From NCBI GenBank assembly GCA_946886065.1, contig CAMPHU010000090.1:1-16820 (forward strand): 16,820 nt of DNA. Direction: 5' to 3'. The stretch comes from an uncultured Massilia sp. (lineage in GTDB: Bacteria; Pseudomonadota; Gammaproteobacteria; Burkholderiales; Burkholderiaceae). Under the pieces are notes generated by a model. That model had not been told where the DNA came from. It saw only the letters and a list, made by a program, of their open reading frames with translations, and ran no database searches. Within the stretch, counting starts at the first letter, position 1. The number at the start of each line of letters is the position of its first letter. Below are positions 1 through 8,565 of this stretch, piece after piece. Position numbers and translations under genes: made by a program.

Positions 1-21
1 CGTGTTGCTGGCGCCTGCGCC

Positions 22-2637
<2,616 letters not shown>

Positions 2638-2686
2638 TGGGCGGGTCGGCTGCTTTCCAGCGTTTGGTTATGAGTTGCAACGGACG

Positions 2687-2695
2687 ATTCTACCA
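2687..2695 (-). promoter_or_regulatory. Probable gyrA extended -10 promoter
   Basis: On the minus strand the sequence reads TGG followed by TAGAAT (ATTCTA on the plus strand at 2687-2692). This is an extended -10 element with five of six consensus bases. The best -35-like hexamer, TTGCGC, lies 20 nt upstream, which is too far to rely on. A start near 2680 would give a leader of about 43 nt before the gyrA ATG. Confidence 0.45.
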
Positions 2696-2948
2696 CGCGC
2701 GCCTTAGCTGCTGCGCAATTCCTCCGCAGCTTTTCAGCGCCCGTTTCGATGACGAGTCAAGTGCCAAATTTCGAGAATCGTCGACGATCTTTAAATTTGC
2801 TTGCCGAAATGTTGCATTTGCACAACGTCAAGCAAATAATGCTTGTCATTTGATTTAGGTGTAGTCGTGCGATTTTGGTGTGTATGGCAAAATAGCTAGG
2901 AAGTTAATTGCCCGTTTCACAATACGAAACAGACTGCTTCGGCCGCTG

Positions 2949-2957
2949 TGTTATCAT
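2949..2957 (+). promoter_or_regulatory. Probable ompA extended -10 promoter
   Basis: TGT followed by TATCAT (2952-2957) forms an extended -10 element with five of six consensus bases. No good -35 is seen 16-18 nt upstream. A start near 2964 gives a leader of about 50 nt ending in the strong ribosome-binding site AAGGA at 3001-3005, eight bases before the ATG. Confidence 0.4.
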
Positions 2958-3013
2958 CCTGACTACACGGAGCCTGTCTGCTTTGCTAGGAATCTACCGA
3001 AAGGAAAAACAAC

Positions 3014-3730
3014 ATGAATAAATTGGCCACCATCTTGCTCGCGGCGTCGGCCGCGATCGCGGGCAACGCATTTGCGCAGAGCGCTCCGCCGTACGCACCG
3101 CTGACCACCGACATCCAGGCACGCACCCCGTACAGCGCCTATGTCCAGGACAGCCGCGGCGTGATCGTCCGCAATCCTTTCGGCCTGTGCTGGCGTACTG
3201 GCTACTGGACCCCGGCCGACGCGGTCCCGGGCTGCGACGCGCCGCTGTGCGTCCCGCCTGAAAAGCTCGAGAACGGCAAGTGCGTCGCTCCGCCGCCGCC
3301 GCCGGCACCTGCCCCGGCTCCGGTTGCCGAACCTGCTCCTGCCCCGGCACCGGCTCCGGTCCCGACCTCGGAAAAGGTGAGCTACTCGGCTGACGCCTTC
3401 TTCGACTTCGACAAGGCTGTCCTGAAGCCGGCCGGCAAAAAGTCGCTGGACGACCTGGTGTCGAAGCTGAGCGACATGAACCTGGAAGTCATCATCGCCG
3501 TCGGCCACACCGACTCGATCGGCACCGATGCCTACAACCAGAAGCTGTCGATCCGCCGCGCCGAAGCCGTCAAGGCCTACCTGAAGGGCAAGGGCGTGGA
3601 AGAAAACCGCATCTACACCGAAGGCAAGGGTGAGAAGCAGCCGGAAGCGTCGAACAAGACCTCGGCCGGCCGCGCCAAGAACCGCCGCGTGGAAATCGAA
3701 GTCGTCGGTACCCGTACCGTCAACAAGTAA
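3014..3730 (+). CDS. OmpA-family peptidoglycan-binding outer membrane protein
   Basis: This exported envelope protein probably links the outer membrane to the cell wall. Of 238 residues, 1-21 are a signal peptide (cleavage after AFA). Residues 22-92 are a short domain with CWRTGYWTPADAVPGC and four cysteines (59, 74, 79, 90), which could form two disulfides. Residues 93-118 are a Pro/Ala hinge, and 122-235 are a complete OmpA C-terminal domain. GHTDSIGTDAYN (from 164; D167) and NRRVEIE (from 223; R224) are the family's diaminopimelate-contacting motifs. There is no room for the eight-stranded barrel of E. coli OmpA, so membrane attachment must differ or be indirect. The ATG follows AAGGA at ideal spacing. 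Codon use matches a highly expressed gene and a strong terminator follows. Family assignment is firm; anchoring is not known. Confidence 0.93.
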   Translation: MNKLATILLAASAAIAGNAFAQSAPPYAPLTTDIQARTPYSAYVQDSRGVIVRNPFGLCWRTGYWTPADAVPGCDAPLCVPPEKLENGKCVAPPPPPAPAPAPVAEPAPAPAPAPVPTSEKVSYSADAFFDFDKAVLKPAGKKSLDDLVSKLSDMNLEVIIAVGHTDSIGTDAYNQKLSIRRAEAVKAYLKGKGVEENRIYTEGKGEKQPEASNKTSAGRAKNRRVEIEVVGTRTVNK

Positions 3731-3747
3731 TCCACGAAGTGCCCATG

Positions 3748-3773
3748 AACCCCGCTTCGGCGGGGTTTTTTTT
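3748..3773 (+). terminator. Rho-independent terminator after ompA-like gene
   Basis: A CCCCGC / GCGGGG stem with a TTCG tetraloop is followed by eight T residues (3766-3773). It lies 18 nt past the ompA-like stop codon and is a textbook intrinsic terminator. Confidence 0.93.
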
Positions 3774-3825
3774 CGTGTGTGCGTGACAGGAATCGCAACG
3801 CGGTTAAGCCGATACTTAAAACAAC

Positions 3826-3870
3826 GTCATTCCTGCCACCGGCAGAAATGACTTCCCGCGAAGGCGGGAA
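3826..3870. repeat. REP-like double palindrome
   Basis: Two adjacent hairpins lie between the ompA terminator and ubiG. The first has a 12-base stem with one mismatch, GTCATTCCTGCC (3826-3837) and GGCAGAAATGAC (3841-3852), around loop ACC. The second has a perfect 7-base stem, TTCCCGC (3853-3859) and GCGGGAA (3864-3870), around GAAG. The GTCATTCC...GGAATGAC and CCCGCGAAGGCGGG cores resemble dispersed extragenic palindromes known in many proteobacteria. There is no T tract, so it is unlikely to be a plain terminator. Only one copy is seen in the window. Confidence 0.65.
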
Positions 3871-3951
3871 CCCAAGTCAAGCGTGCTTTCCCCGCGACAT
3901 TTTTTTCACCGCACCTCGTCCCCGCCATTCTTTCCGCTATTATTCCGAGCT

Positions 3952-4656
3952 ATGACGACGACCAACGCAGACCCCTTAGAAATCCAGAAATTCAGCGAAC
4001 TGGCCCACCGCTGGTGGGACCCGACTTCGGAATTCCGTCCGCTGCACGAGATCAACCCCCTTCGCCTTGAATGGATCAATGCGCGCGCGCCCCTGGCCGG
4101 CAGGAACGTGATCGACATCGGCTGCGGCGGCGGCGTGCTGTCCGAATCGATGGCGCGCAAGGGCGCCAAGGTGACCGGCATCGACCTCTCGAAGAAAGCG
4201 CTGAAGGTCGCCGACCTGCACAGCCTGGAATCCGGTGTCGAGGTGCGCTACAAGCATATCGCCGCCGAGGAAATGGCGGCCCAGGAAGCCGGCCAGTTCG
4301 ACGTCGTCACCTGCATGGAAATGCTCGAGCACGTCCCGGACCCCGCCTCTATCGTCCAGGCCGCCGCCGACCTGGTGAAGCCGGGCGGCCACGTGTTCTT
4401 CTCGACCCTGAACCGCAACCCCAAGTCCTACCTGTTCGCCGTGATCGGCGCCGAATACATCCTGCGCATGCTGCCGCGCGGCACGCACGACTACGGCAAG
4501 TTCATCACGCCGTCCGAGCTGGCGCATTACGCGCGCCAGGCCGGCCTGCAGGTGGATAGCATGAAGGGCCTGACCTACAACCCGATCACCAAGATCTATT
4601 CGCTCAACAACGACACCGATGTGAACTACATGGTGGCGTGCAGCAAGCCGCTATAA
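3952..4656 (+). CDS. ubiG: Ubiquinone biosynthesis O-methyltransferase UbiG
   Basis: UbiG performs both O-methylations of ubiquinone synthesis, using S-adenosylmethionine on polyprenyl catechol and demethylubiquinol intermediates at the membrane. The 234-residue product (E. coli 240) begins with the family-typical [11 protein letters not shown] (from 14) and [15 protein letters not shown] (from 28). SAM motif I is VIDIGCGGG at 53-61, the acidic ribose-binding end is GIDLS at 76-80, and motif II lies around [13 protein letters not shown] at 116-128. Later conserved stretches are [10 protein letters not shown] (151-160), [12 protein letters not shown] and the C-terminal GLTYNP. The start is placed at 3952 because residues beyond it are conserved; an in-frame ATG at 3883 would add 23 unrelated residues. 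The ribosome site is weak. The phosphatase gene follows after 29 nt, probably as one operon. Confidence 0.96.
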   Translation: MTTTNADPLEIQKFSELAHRWWDPTSEFRPLHEINPLRLEWINARAPLAGRNVIDIGCGGGVLSESMARKGAKVTGIDLSKKALKVADLHSLESGVEVRYKHIAAEEMAAQEAGQFDVVTCMEMLEHVPDPASIVQAAADLVKPGGHVFFSTLNRNPKSYLFAVIGAEYILRMLPRGTHDYGKFITPSELAHYARQAGLQVDSMKGLTYNPITKIYSLNNDTDVNYMVACSKPL

Positions 4657-4685
4657 ATTCGCGCTCTAACCTTCCCTGATTCCTC

Positions 4686-5393
4686 ATGACTTTCCCGACC
4701 GTTCTGCCGGCACCGCGTGCCATCCTGTTCGACCTCGACGGCACCCTGGCCGACACGGCGCCCGACCTGGCGGCGGCCGTCAACTGGCTGCGCACCGAGC
4801 GCGGCCTGTCCCCGACGCCCTACGACATCCTGCGTCCGACCGCCTCGGCCGGCGCGCGCGGCATGATCGGCGCCGCCTTCGGCCTGGCGCCGGGCGACGA
4901 GGGCTATGAGGAATTGCGCCTGGCCTGGTTCGACCGCTACCAGTCGGCCATGTGGCTGCACACCACCCTGTTCGAGGGCATCAAGGAACTGCTGGAGGGC
5001 ATCGAACAGGGCGGCATGAGCTGGGGCATCGTCACCAACAAGCCGGCCCGCTTCACCGACCCGCTGGTGCCGAACATCGGCCTGGCGCACGCCGGCTGCA
5101 TCGTCTCGGGCGACACCACGCCGCACGCCAAGCCCCACCCCGCCCCGCTGCTGGAAGGCGCGCGCCGCCTGGGCCTGGCGCCGGAACAGTGCTGGTACGT
5201 GGGCGACGACCTGCGCGACATCGAAGCGGGCCGCGCCGCCGGCATGGTCACCGTGGCCTGCGCCTGGGGCTATTGCGGCTCGATCGAGCCCTCGACCTGG
5301 GGCGCCGACTACCTGCTCGACACCCCGGCGCACCTGATGCAAACGCTGCGCGAGGTGGCGGACGCCGCACGCCAGGCCGAACGTGTTGCCTGA
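4686..5393 (+). CDS. gph: HAD-family phosphatase (Gph/MupP type)
   Basis: This is a HAD-superfamily subfamily I phosphatase of 235 residues. Motif I FDLDGTLAD gives nucleophile D16 and acid/base D18. Motif II is IVTNK (T117), motif III is K149 in AKPHP, and motif IV is GDD (D174, D175). The cap domain lies between motifs I and II. It is commonly annotated as phosphoglycolate phosphatase, which salvages 2-phosphoglycolate. However, the pseudomonad gene directly beside ubiG is MupP, which dephosphorylates N-acetylmuramate 6-phosphate in cell-wall recycling, and the cap sequence SAGARGMIGAAFG (from 54) is reminiscent of that group. Enzyme class is certain; substrate is open. It has the usual ATG start with no clear Shine-Dalgarno, consistent with translation after ubiG. 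Confidence 0.88.
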   Translation: MTFPTVLPAPRAILFDLDGTLADTAPDLAAAVNWLRTERGLSPTPYDILRPTASAGARGMIGAAFGLAPGDEGYEELRLAWFDRYQSAMWLHTTLFEGIKELLEGIEQGGMSWGIVTNKPARFTDPLVPNIGLAHAGCIVSGDTTPHAKPHPAPLLEGARRLGLAPEQCWYVGDDLRDIEAGRAAGMVTVACAWGYCGSIEPSTWGADYLLDTPAHLMQTLREVADAARQAERVA

Positions 5394-5512
5394 GCCGGTA
5401 ACATTTCCGGGTTACATCTATTTACGATTGATACAGGCTTTCGTCTATCTCTGAGTCGGGCCTGCCATTAATCTACTCCTGCACGACAACAAAACGTCAT
5501 AGGGAGCAGAAC

Positions 5513-6145
5513 ATGGAAACGACTCAGACCACCAACCGCATTCACCCGATCATGGCAGCCGCTGCCGCTTCGGTGATCATCGTCAGCCTGACCGGCGCCG
5601 CCGCCATCACCGGCCTGCTGCCGACCTCGAAGAGCGCTCCCGAGCCGATGGCGAACCAGCAGCAGCTCGCCGCCATGGCCGCCGCCTCGCCCTACGCCAT
5701 GCAGAGCAGCGTGACGCCGGCCGCCGGTGTCCAGGGCCAGGCACAAGTGGCCATGCCGCAAATGGCAATGCCTGCAGCAGCGCAGCTGGTGGCCACGGCG
5801 CAACCGGTTCCAATGGCCTACGCCCAGCCGCAGCCTGCTCCGCAACCGGCCGTGATCGTCAAGGAACGCATCGTCGAGAAGCCGGTGGTGAAGGTGGTCG
5901 AGAAGACCCGCGTGGTGCACGCCGCCCCGAAGCAGACGAACTATGAAGAGCCGCGCTACCAGCCGGCCCCGGCGCCCGCCCCGGCCCAGCCGAACTATGT
6001 GGGCATCGGCACCGGCGCCGTGATCGGCGGCCTGATCGGCAACCAGATCGGCGGCGGCAACGGCAAGAAACTGGCCACCGTGGCCGGCGTGATCGGCGGC
6101 GGCATCATCGGCAACCAGATCGCCAACGCGAACGCCAACCGCTGA
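5513..6145 (+). CDS. Membrane-anchored glycine-zipper 2TM protein
   Basis: This 210-residue envelope protein has unknown exact function. Residues 11-37 (HPIMAAAAASVIIVSLTGAA onward, ending GLLP) form one uncleaved-looking membrane anchor. Residues 45-112 are rich in Ala, Gln, Met and Pro. Residues 113-135 are a charged Val/Lys/Glu stretch (VKERIVEKPVVKVVEKTRVV). After a Pro/Ala linker, residues 163-203 hold two Gly-zipper hairpins (GTGAVIGGLIGNQIGGG and AGVIGGGIIGNQI), the pattern of the SlyB/17-kDa antigen 2TM family. There is no lipobox cysteine, so it is not a lipoprotein like SlyB. AGGGAG just upstream of the ATG is a good ribosome site. The gene stands alone, 119 nt after the phosphatase, and ends at a terminator. 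Confidence 0.85.
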   Translation: METTQTTNRIHPIMAAAAASVIIVSLTGAAAITGLLPTSKSAPEPMANQQQLAAMAAASPYAMQSSVTPAAGVQGQAQVAMPQMAMPAAAQLVATAQPVPMAYAQPQPAPQPAVIVKERIVEKPVVKVVEKTRVVHAAPKQTNYEEPRYQPAPAPAPAQPNYVGIGTGAVIGGLIGNQIGGGNGKKLATVAGVIGGGIIGNQIANANANR

Positions 6146-6164
6146 TTCGTCTTCCCCTTAATGG

Positions 6165-6198
6165 AAAAGCCGCAGGCACTCAGCCTGCGGCTTTTTTT
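6165..6198. terminator. Two-way terminator between glycine-zipper and methyltransferase genes
   Basis: A perfect 9-base stem GCCGCAGGC (6169-6177) / GCCTGCGGC (6183-6191) with loop ACTCA is flanked by A residues on the left and seven T residues on the right. It should therefore stop transcripts from either side. The stop codon and last codons of the convergent methyltransferase lie within it. Confidence 0.92.
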
Positions 6199-7037
6199 CT
6201 GAATACGCCGACGATGATATCGCTCGGGAACATGCGCAGCACAGGAATGGCGGCCATGATCGCCACGTACTGCACGTACAAGGACACGGCCGGCACGTTG
6301 CCGGCACAGCGCAGGCGCTCCAGCAATCCCCTGGCGCGCAGGGCCGGCAGCTCGGCGGCCTCGGCCAGCTCGAAGCCCTGTCTCGCCACCAATTGGCACA
6401 GGTTGCGCGCGTTGAAGTAATGCACATGAGGCGACGGCAGGTCTTTCTGCCACAGGCGCTCGAAGGGCGCGCGCCATCCCATGCGGGCGATCAGCTTGGA
6501 CAGGCGGTAGAAGAAACCGCGGCTGTTGGGCAGGTTCAGGATCAGGATGCCTTCCTCGTCGAGACGTTCGCGGCAGGCGGCCAGCGCGCTGCGGATGTCG
6601 GGAATATGCTCGATGACGTCGTTGAACACGATCACGTCGAAGCGCTCGCCTTGCGCGAGCGCGTCCGGAAAATACCCCGAGCGCACCGGCAGGCCGCGCG
6701 CCGCGGCACGGCTGCCGACCACGGCGTCCGGCTCCACGCCGAGCACGTCGAAGTGCTCGCGCGCCGTTTCCAGGAACCAGCCGTGGGCGCTGCCAACGTC
6801 GAGCAGGCGGCGCGCGTCGGGCCGCGCATGCTTCTTCGCGTAGTGGACGATGGTCTTGAAGTTCTCCAGCCGCAGCGCCTTGAGTCCCGCCTCGCGCTCG
6901 GCCTCGTTGACCTCGGGGCCAGTGTGCGCATTGATAGCGGGAGTCAAGGCCGCGCTTTCATAGCTGCAGGCAGGACAGGTTGCGTGCCAGCCGGCGAGAC
7001 CGGCCATCTGGGGATTACCGCACACGATGCATGCCAT
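6180..7037 (-). CDS. Class I SAM-dependent methyltransferase with N-terminal CxxC motifs
   Basis: This is a 285-residue methyltransferase with unknown substrate. Residues 1-25 carry C3-x2-C6 and C21-x2-C24, a zinc-ribbon-like knuckle. Motif I is LLDVGSAHGWFLE (78-90), motif II acidic is GVEPD (100-104), and FDVIVFNDVIEHI (133-145) is the post-I strand typical of Methyltransf_23-type enzymes. SPHVHYFNARNL (202-213) and a hydrophobic stretch at about 251-276 follow. The family often works on sugars of surface polysaccharides or on lipids; that is only suggestive. The start at 7037 is preferred over in-frame ATGs at 7061 and 7196 because GAGAGG lies 8 nt upstream and the proposed promoter leaves almost no leader for the longer forms. 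The final codons KKAAG are encoded within the terminator. Confidence 0.85.
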   Translation of the reverse strand: MACIVCGNPQMAGLAGWHATCPACSYESAALTPAINAHTGPEVNEAEREAGLKALRLENFKTIVHYAKKHARPDARRLLDVGSAHGWFLETAREHFDVLGVEPDAVVGSRAAARGLPVRSGYFPDALAQGERFDVIVFNDVIEHIPDIRSALAACRERLDEEGILILNLPNSRGFFYRLSKLIARMGWRAPFERLWQKDLPSPHVHYFNARNLCQLVARQGFELAEAAELPALRARGLLERLRCAGNVPAVSLYVQYVAIMAAIPVLRMFPSDIIVGVFRKKAAG

Positions 7038-7071
7038 ACGGGTAGCCTCTCGATGTGTCATGGAGACCCCT

Positions 7072-7102
7072 AGCATATTGCAACTAAGGCATGCATTGTC
7101 AA
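7072..7102 (-). promoter_or_regulatory. Probable promoter of the methyltransferase gene
   Basis: On the minus strand a perfect -35 TTGACA (plus 7097-7102) is followed after 19 nt by TATGCT (plus 7072-7077). The spacer is slightly long. The start would fall near 7065, favouring the 7037 ATG of the methyltransferase. Confidence 0.45.
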
Positions 7103-7217
7103 CTTTTTTAAGCCTGCCCCGGCTCCGCTTGACGCAAACGCCGGAAGGCTTCGCCGGTCGCAGACCGGCTCTGCAATGTGCCGCGCAAAGCCCCAACGCG
7201 CGATCGGACTCGCTGGT

Positions 7218-7814
7218 CTAGCGGGCGACTACGCGTCGGCGCCGCAGCAGTGCCAGGCTGGCGACTCCCAGCCCGAACAGCACCACGCTGCCCGGCTCCG
7301 GCACCTCGGTGAGGAAGCCCCGTATTTCCCCGGGCCGGAAAGTGGAGGTATGGATGTTCAGGTAGGCCCGGCCGGATGCGAGTCCGGCCAGGAAGGCCAG
7401 GCGGGCGCTGCCCACGGTACCGCCGTTGGCATTGATGAAGGTGGTGTTGTAGGTGCTGGCGGCCAGCAGGTCGAACACTTCGGTGTAGCTGCCTGAGGTA
7501 ACGCCGAGCGGGAAGGCAGGAAAGGTCGGCAGCGAGGTGGCAACGCCGGCAGTACCTTCGAACGGATCGTCCGTGCAGCAATGGATGTGGGACGCCGTCG
7601 TCGGCCCCGTCAAGCCGGTAAAGCTCGCATTCACGGTCATCATGTTGGTGACATCGTCGATGAGTACCGTCGTGAAGCCGGTGGCGGGCGAGGAATTCGG
7701 CGGATCCTCCGCCGGCCCGCTCAGGGTCGCCGCGTACCGGATGATGTCCGCTTGCGCGGCACCGGTACACAACAGTAGCAAGGACGCAAACATGGCGAGG
7801 GCAAGACGTTTCAT
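7218..7814 (-). CDS. CHRD-domain protein with PEP-CTERM sorting signal
   Basis: This secreted protein of 198 residues is processed by an exosortase. Residues 1-22 are a signal peptide (cleavage after AQA). Residues 23-169 form a CHRD domain, with typical ends HIHCC (77-80) and YLNIHTSTFRPGEIRGFL (151-168). Residues 171-194 are a PEP-CTERM tripartite tail: VPEPGS, a hydrophobic helix, then RRRR. In PEP-CTERM organisms such tails are cut by EpsH-type exosortase and the proteins join the exopolysaccharide matrix; the exosortase itself is not in this window. The CHRD domain's molecular role is poorly known. AAGGAGGA just upstream of the ATG is a very strong ribosome site, and an excellent sigma-54 promoter lies 35-50 nt upstream. 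The neighbouring methyltransferase is in the same direction, but 180 nt separate them and it has its own promoter. Confidence 0.93.
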   Translation of the reverse strand: MKRLALAMFASLLLLCTGAAQADIIRYAATLSGPAEDPPNSSPATGFTTVLIDDVTNMMTVNASFTGLTGPTTASHIHCCTDDPFEGTAGVATSLPTFPAFPLGVTSGSYTEVFDLLAASTYNTTFINANGGTVGSARLAFLAGLASGRAYLNIHTSTFRPGEIRGFLTEVPEPGSVVLFGLGVASLALLRRRRVVAR

Positions 7815-7848
7815 GACTCCTCCTTCCGGTGGGTTGTCCTAGTCACTC

Positions 7849-7864
7849 AGCATAAAACGTGCCT
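7849..7864 (-). promoter_or_regulatory. Sigma-54 (-24/-12) promoter of the PEP-CTERM gene
   Basis: On the minus strand the sequence is AGGCACGTTTTATGCT. It fits the RpoN consensus TGGCACG-N4-TTGCW at all but two of its defined positions, with the obligatory GG-10 nt-GC spacing. The start would be near 7838, about 24 nt before the ATG, leaving just room for the strong ribosome site. A dyad CCTGTA-AGGAC-TACAGG (7862-7878) overlaps the -24 end. RpoN control of PEP-CTERM genes through the PrsK/PrsR system is known in other bacteria. Confidence 0.72.
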
Positions 7865-8148
7865 GTAAGGACTACAGGGGCCGGCGGGGCCAAACTGCTC
7901 AGCTCCAAGCTCATGTGTAAAGCAGGTCGACAATCAATTCGCTGCCGGTGATCAACATGTTCTCAGCTGCATCACGCATCGATTGCTCGCGAGAGCGAAC
8001 ACGGCTTCGTCGGTGGGATGATCGAGGGTAAGCAGGCGGCACGTACACGTTTTCAGCTGTAAAGATGGCCGACAAGCGTAGGCGGGACAGCTGCTCGCGT
8101 TCTAAGCCCGCCCTAAGCAAAACCGCTGTACATCCATGCAGCTTGGAG
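7865..8148. other. Non-coding stretch upstream of ssrA
   Basis: The stretch between the PEP-CTERM promoter and the ssrA promoter holds no gene I can support. The open frames crossing it run into the tmRNA and resemble nothing known. It contains a small palindrome AACATGTT (7954-7961), about 90 nt above the sigma-54 promoter, where an activator site could lie; nothing else stands out. Confidence 0.5.
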
Positions 8149-8154
8149 TACAAT
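8127..8154 (+). promoter_or_regulatory. Probable ssrA promoter
   Basis: -10 TACAAT (8149-8154) has five of six consensus bases. It is preceded at 16 nt by the -35-like TGTACA (8127-8132, four of six). Transcription would begin near 8161, a few bases before the mature tmRNA 5' end, as expected for a precursor trimmed by RNase P. Confidence 0.55.
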
Positions 8155-8167
8155 GGAGCTTCTCGTT

Positions 8168-8526
8168 GGGGGCGACCTGGTTTCGACGTGGGTTGCAAAG
8201 CAGCGCAGGGCATACCGAGGGCTGGTTACCTCGTAAATACACCCAGAAATCAATAACTGCAAACGATAACTCGTACGCACTCGCAGCTTAATTGCTGCTA
8301 GCTCCACACCACCTCGCCTCTGGGGTGTACCGCAAGGTTCGTGGAGTCATTTACAGAGGCTCGCAGTAGGCCGGGTTACTTGGTCGACTGCTAAATAATA
8401 GGTAACTCGCTTAGTCAAAGGGTGCACATCCCCGTTGCCTAGGTTAAATTAATTGATAGTGCTAAGTATGTAGAACTGTCTGTAGAGTGCTTGCGGACGC
8501 GGGTTCGATTCCCGCCGCCTCCACCA
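8168..8526 (+). ncRNA. ssrA: Transfer-messenger RNA (tmRNA)
   Basis: tmRNA rescues stalled ribosomes and tags the unfinished protein for proteolysis, working with SmpB. The 359-nt gene starts GGGGGCGACCTGG with TTTCGACG and ends with the T-arm GGTTCGATTCCC and CGCCTCCACCA. The 5' GGGGGCG pairs with 3' CGCCTCC (one G-U) to make the alanine-type acceptor stem, and CCA is encoded. The tag frame begins with the resume codon GCA at 8259 and reads ANDNSYALAA, stopping at TAA 8289-8291. The LAA end is the ClpXP/ClpAP degradation signal. This is the single-piece form, not the split two-piece form. smpB is not in the window. Confidence 0.97.
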
Positions 8527-8535
8527 ACCTCTTCC

Positions 8536-8565
8536 AAAAAGCCGCTGATTCGTCAGCGGCTTTTT
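8536..8565. terminator. Two-way terminator between ssrA and hydrolase gene
   Basis: AAAAAGCCGCTGA (8536-8548), a TTCG tetraloop and TCAGCGGCTTTTT (8553-8565) form a perfect 13-base inverted repeat, with A and T runs at the ends. It should stop ssrA transcription on the plus strand and hydrolase transcription on the minus strand. Confidence 0.95.

Larger units (their letters stand above)
2638..3013. other. AT-richer divergent spacer with nested inverted repeats
   Basis: This 376-nt gyrA-ompA spacer is visibly richer in A+T than its surroundings and has no credible gene. It contains a 12-base perfect palindrome ATCGTCGACGAT (2777-2788) flanked by inverted arms CAAATTT (2765-2771) and AAATTTG (2793-2799). 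It also holds a 9-base inverted pair ATTTGCTTG (2795-2803) / CAAGCAAAT (2829-2837), and CAAGCA-5 nt-TGCTTG (2829-2845). The last two share the CAAGCA arm, so they exclude each other as hairpins. The gyrA and ompA promoters sit at the two ends. Confidence 0.7.

Noticed and set aside
3883..3951. Longer UbiG start at 3883
   Set aside because: It would add 23 residues rich in Phe and Pro that are absent from UbiG and would begin just after the palindromic repeat.
7153..7169. Hairpin GCCGGT-CGCAG-ACCGGC downstream of the PEP-CTERM gene as a terminator
   Set aside because: The stem is only 6 bases and no T run follows on either strand.
7038..7196. Longer N-terminus for the methyltransferase (ATG at 7061 or 7196)
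   Set aside because: The extra residues show no conservation-like pattern; the ATG at 7037 has a good ribosome site and the likely promoter -10 lies at 7072-7077.
7911..8213. Minus-strand frame of 100 codons next to ssrA
   Set aside because: It begins inside the tmRNA, has no good ribosome site and no recognisable motif.
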